64,000 bases of DNA from CALAMC01 sp964459465. Its GTDB lineage: Bacteria; Zixibacteria; MSB-5A5; GN15; PGXB01. How positions within the stretch are numbered: the first letter of the stretch is position 1; each line of letters starts with the position of its first letter. Below the pieces are notes generated by a model. It did not search any database and had not been told where the DNA came from. It was given only the letters and a program-made list of their open reading frames with translations. Both the position numbers and the translations under genes were made by a program. The stretch lies in NCBI GenBank assembly GCA_964459465.1, contig CAYWLR010000018.1, positions 1 to 64,000 of the forward strand, in the 5' to 3' direction. Positions 62,721 to 64,000 of the stretch are shown piece by piece.

Positions 62721-63472
62721 CGACCGAACAACAAATAAAAATCGACAAGAACGGAATAATTTTCGCGGATCTGGTTGGCCGCGAAATCCGGCTCAAGACC
62801 GAGCAGTTTCAAAACAGGGTATTGACCACGCGGGTATTGGCCGTCAGCGACAATTGTTTCGTAATCGACCGTTCGGGGTCATCTGGTATGGTGGGCAGGC
62901 TTATTCCCAATCAGAAGGTTGATGTCGAATTTGGCTACAAGGGTCAATTTCTCGGCTTCAATTCCAGGATTCAGAATCGGCACGAAGGCCGCCTGGTCAT
63001 TCCGATAGCCCGGGAAGTTCTGCCCATGAACGTCCGCCAATTTGCCCGCTATCGTTTCGAAAGTGAAGTCCAGCTGGCCTTGTTCGACGAGCACAATATT
63101 TCGGCGGCTCGTCTGAACAAGCTTAAATGGCTCAAGACGAGTACGACCAATTTGTCCGGCGGCGGCATGCTGGTCATAATTCCGGGTATTGTCACCGGCG
63201 ACTGTTATATGATACTGCACCTGCCGATGAACGGCATCGATCTGCCCAAACTGATGGTCGGCCGCACCCGATATTTCCTTCCCGGACAGGCGGGGAAAAA
63301 TCAGGTGGGGGTGGAATTTATCATCAGGGAAGATCGTCAGTCCAAACTGCCCCGGACCATTATCAGAAATCTGCCCGAAAAGCTTTTTGAATATGATGCC
63401 GGATGTCGTCAGAAGCTATCCCGGCATTTGGCCGCACTACTGGAAAACGAGAAACAAGGAGATATAGGATGA
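62717..63472 (+). CDS. PilZ-domain protein, second of three
   Basis: 251 residues. Same two-part layout: an N-terminal beta domain, then PilZ with RQFAR (RxxxR) and NLSGGG. The segments differ from the first copy outside these motifs, so this is not a recent duplicate. It is coupled to both neighbours by ATGA overlaps. Confidence 0.87.
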   Translation: MTTEQQIKIDKNGIIFADLVGREIRLKTEQFQNRVLTTRVLAVSDNCFVIDRSGSSGMVGRLIPNQKVDVEFGYKGQFLGFNSRIQNRHEGRLVIPIAREVLPMNVRQFARYRFESEVQLALFDEHNISAARLNKLKWLKTSTTNLSGGGMLVIIPGIVTGDCYMILHLPMNGIDLPKLMVGRTRYFLPGQAGKNQVGVEFIIREDRQSKLPRTIIRNLPEKLFEYDAGCRQKLSRHLAALLENEKQGDIG

Positions 63473-64000
63473 TCAGAAACCGGACCAAATTCGTATCGGA
63501 CGTAACCACCGATAACAGCATCGTGCAGGTCAAAGCACCGTTCAAGCTGTACAAGGATAAATCCCGGCGCTACATTCGCCTGGAAATTTCCGAAGCCATC
63601 AACTATACGATTTTAAAAGACAGCGAAAATGAGCCGCATACCGAGGCCGACGGTCCCGAGTACACCGGGCAGATACTCAATCTCTCGCCGGGCGGGGCCC
63701 TGATAGAAAGTGATTATCCGGCGGAGGACGGCGCCCTGTTGCTATTAAAGATGTTCCTGCAGGAAATAGAAACTCTCGAAAACGTCGTCGGGCTGGTCAA
63801 ACGGTGCGAACCGCTGGAAGGGAAATGGATGATCGGCGTCGAATTCGTTACCCGCCGATACCTGAACGATATTTTATCCGCGGCGCAGATCGATATGATT
63901 CCCGGCTGTTCTCTTTCCTTCGAGGAAAATATCCAGCGCGTTCTGGGCCGGTATATTTCGTACAGGCAAACGCCGATCGGAGAGGACGGCCATGAAGATA
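63469..64000 (+). CDS. PilZ-domain protein, third of three (cut by window end)
   Basis: Starts at ATG 63469 (overlap with the previous stop) and runs off the window; 177 residues are visible. RRYIR fits the RxxxR motif and NLSPGG the D/NxSxxG motif. The N-terminal extra domain of the other two is shorter here. An ATG at 63992 in another frame after GGAGAGG could be the start of a further gene. Confidence 0.82.
   Translation, partial: MIRNRTKFVSDVTTDNSIVQVKAPFKLYKDKSRRYIRLEISEAINYTILKDSENEPHTEADGPEYTGQILNLSPGGALIESDYPAEDGALLLLKMFLQEIETLENVVGLVKRCEPLEGKWMIGVEFVTRRYLNDILSAAQIDMIPGCSLSFEENIQRVLGRYISYRQTPIGEDGHED

Noticed and set aside
1..64000. CRISPR arrays, tRNA genes, insertion sequences or prophage
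   Set aside because: No regularly spaced repeats, no tRNA T-loop/acceptor pattern in gaps, and no transposase, integrase or phage gene were found.

Overview
The window reads as one continuous piece of a Gram-negative bacterial chromosome, and almost every gene is intact. The mix suggests an uncultured member of the Fibrobacteres-Chlorobi-Bacteroidetes (FCB) assemblage, for example a Zixibacteria-like lineage. This is inferred from secreted proteins ending in FlgD-like / type IX-like C-terminal domains (with a LGQNYPNPFN signature), a PorV/PorQ-like barrel protein, lamin-tail-domain proteins, and a flagellar operon ordered as in deep-branching phyla and spirochaetes (flgD-flgE-flbD-fliL-fliM-fliN-fliOPQR-flhBA-flhF-flhG-fliA). 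No rRNA, tRNA, CRISPR array, transposase or prophage was seen.

1-15.3 kb, housekeeping and metabolism: the tail of a large VWA/glutamine-amidotransferase-like membrane protein; a saccharopine-dehydrogenase-family enzyme; a 2Fe-2S ferredoxin divergent from an IscR-like Rrf2 regulator; pdxS-pdxT (PLP synthesis) followed by ispH; an ArsC/Spx-like protein; ETF-ubiquinone oxidoreductase; a nitrilase-family hydrolase; a PpiD/SurA-like foldase on the minus strand; an M23 peptidase and a rhomboid protease.

15.3-28.2 kb: a non-coding stretch with strong inverted repeats precedes mreB. Next comes an ECF sigma / anti-sigma / two Spy-CpxP-like periplasmic proteins module. A chain of six genes with overlapping start and stop codons follows: RNase R, an NtrC-type activator with a GAFTGS loop, a secreted barrel-like protein, a lamin-tail protein with a sorting-type C-terminus, a PorV/PorQ-like protein, and a dGTPase-family enzyme.

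28.2-43 kb: a 1062-residue secreted protein with a type IX-like C-terminus (minus strand); a small RNase H-like protein and holA; a second ECF sigma/anti-sigma pair with PspC and a LiaF/toast-rack protein (envelope stress); a family-3 solute-binding protein with a near-leaderless promoter; an 845-base palindrome-rich gap; then cmk-plsC-rpsA (rpsA has a leader hairpin and a basic N-terminal extension) and mtaB.

43-64 kb: a long flagellar and motility cluster. A good sigma-54 (-24/-12) promoter precedes the first gene, and a second sigma-54-like site lies in the 200-base gap between fliQ and fliR. The cluster runs through hook length control, hook, switch, export gate, FlhF/FlhG placement factors and FliA. 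It ends in two small unknown proteins, a DUF2225-like protein and three consecutive PilZ (c-di-GMP receptor) proteins, the last cut by the window edge. motA/motB are not at their usual place between flbD and fliL.
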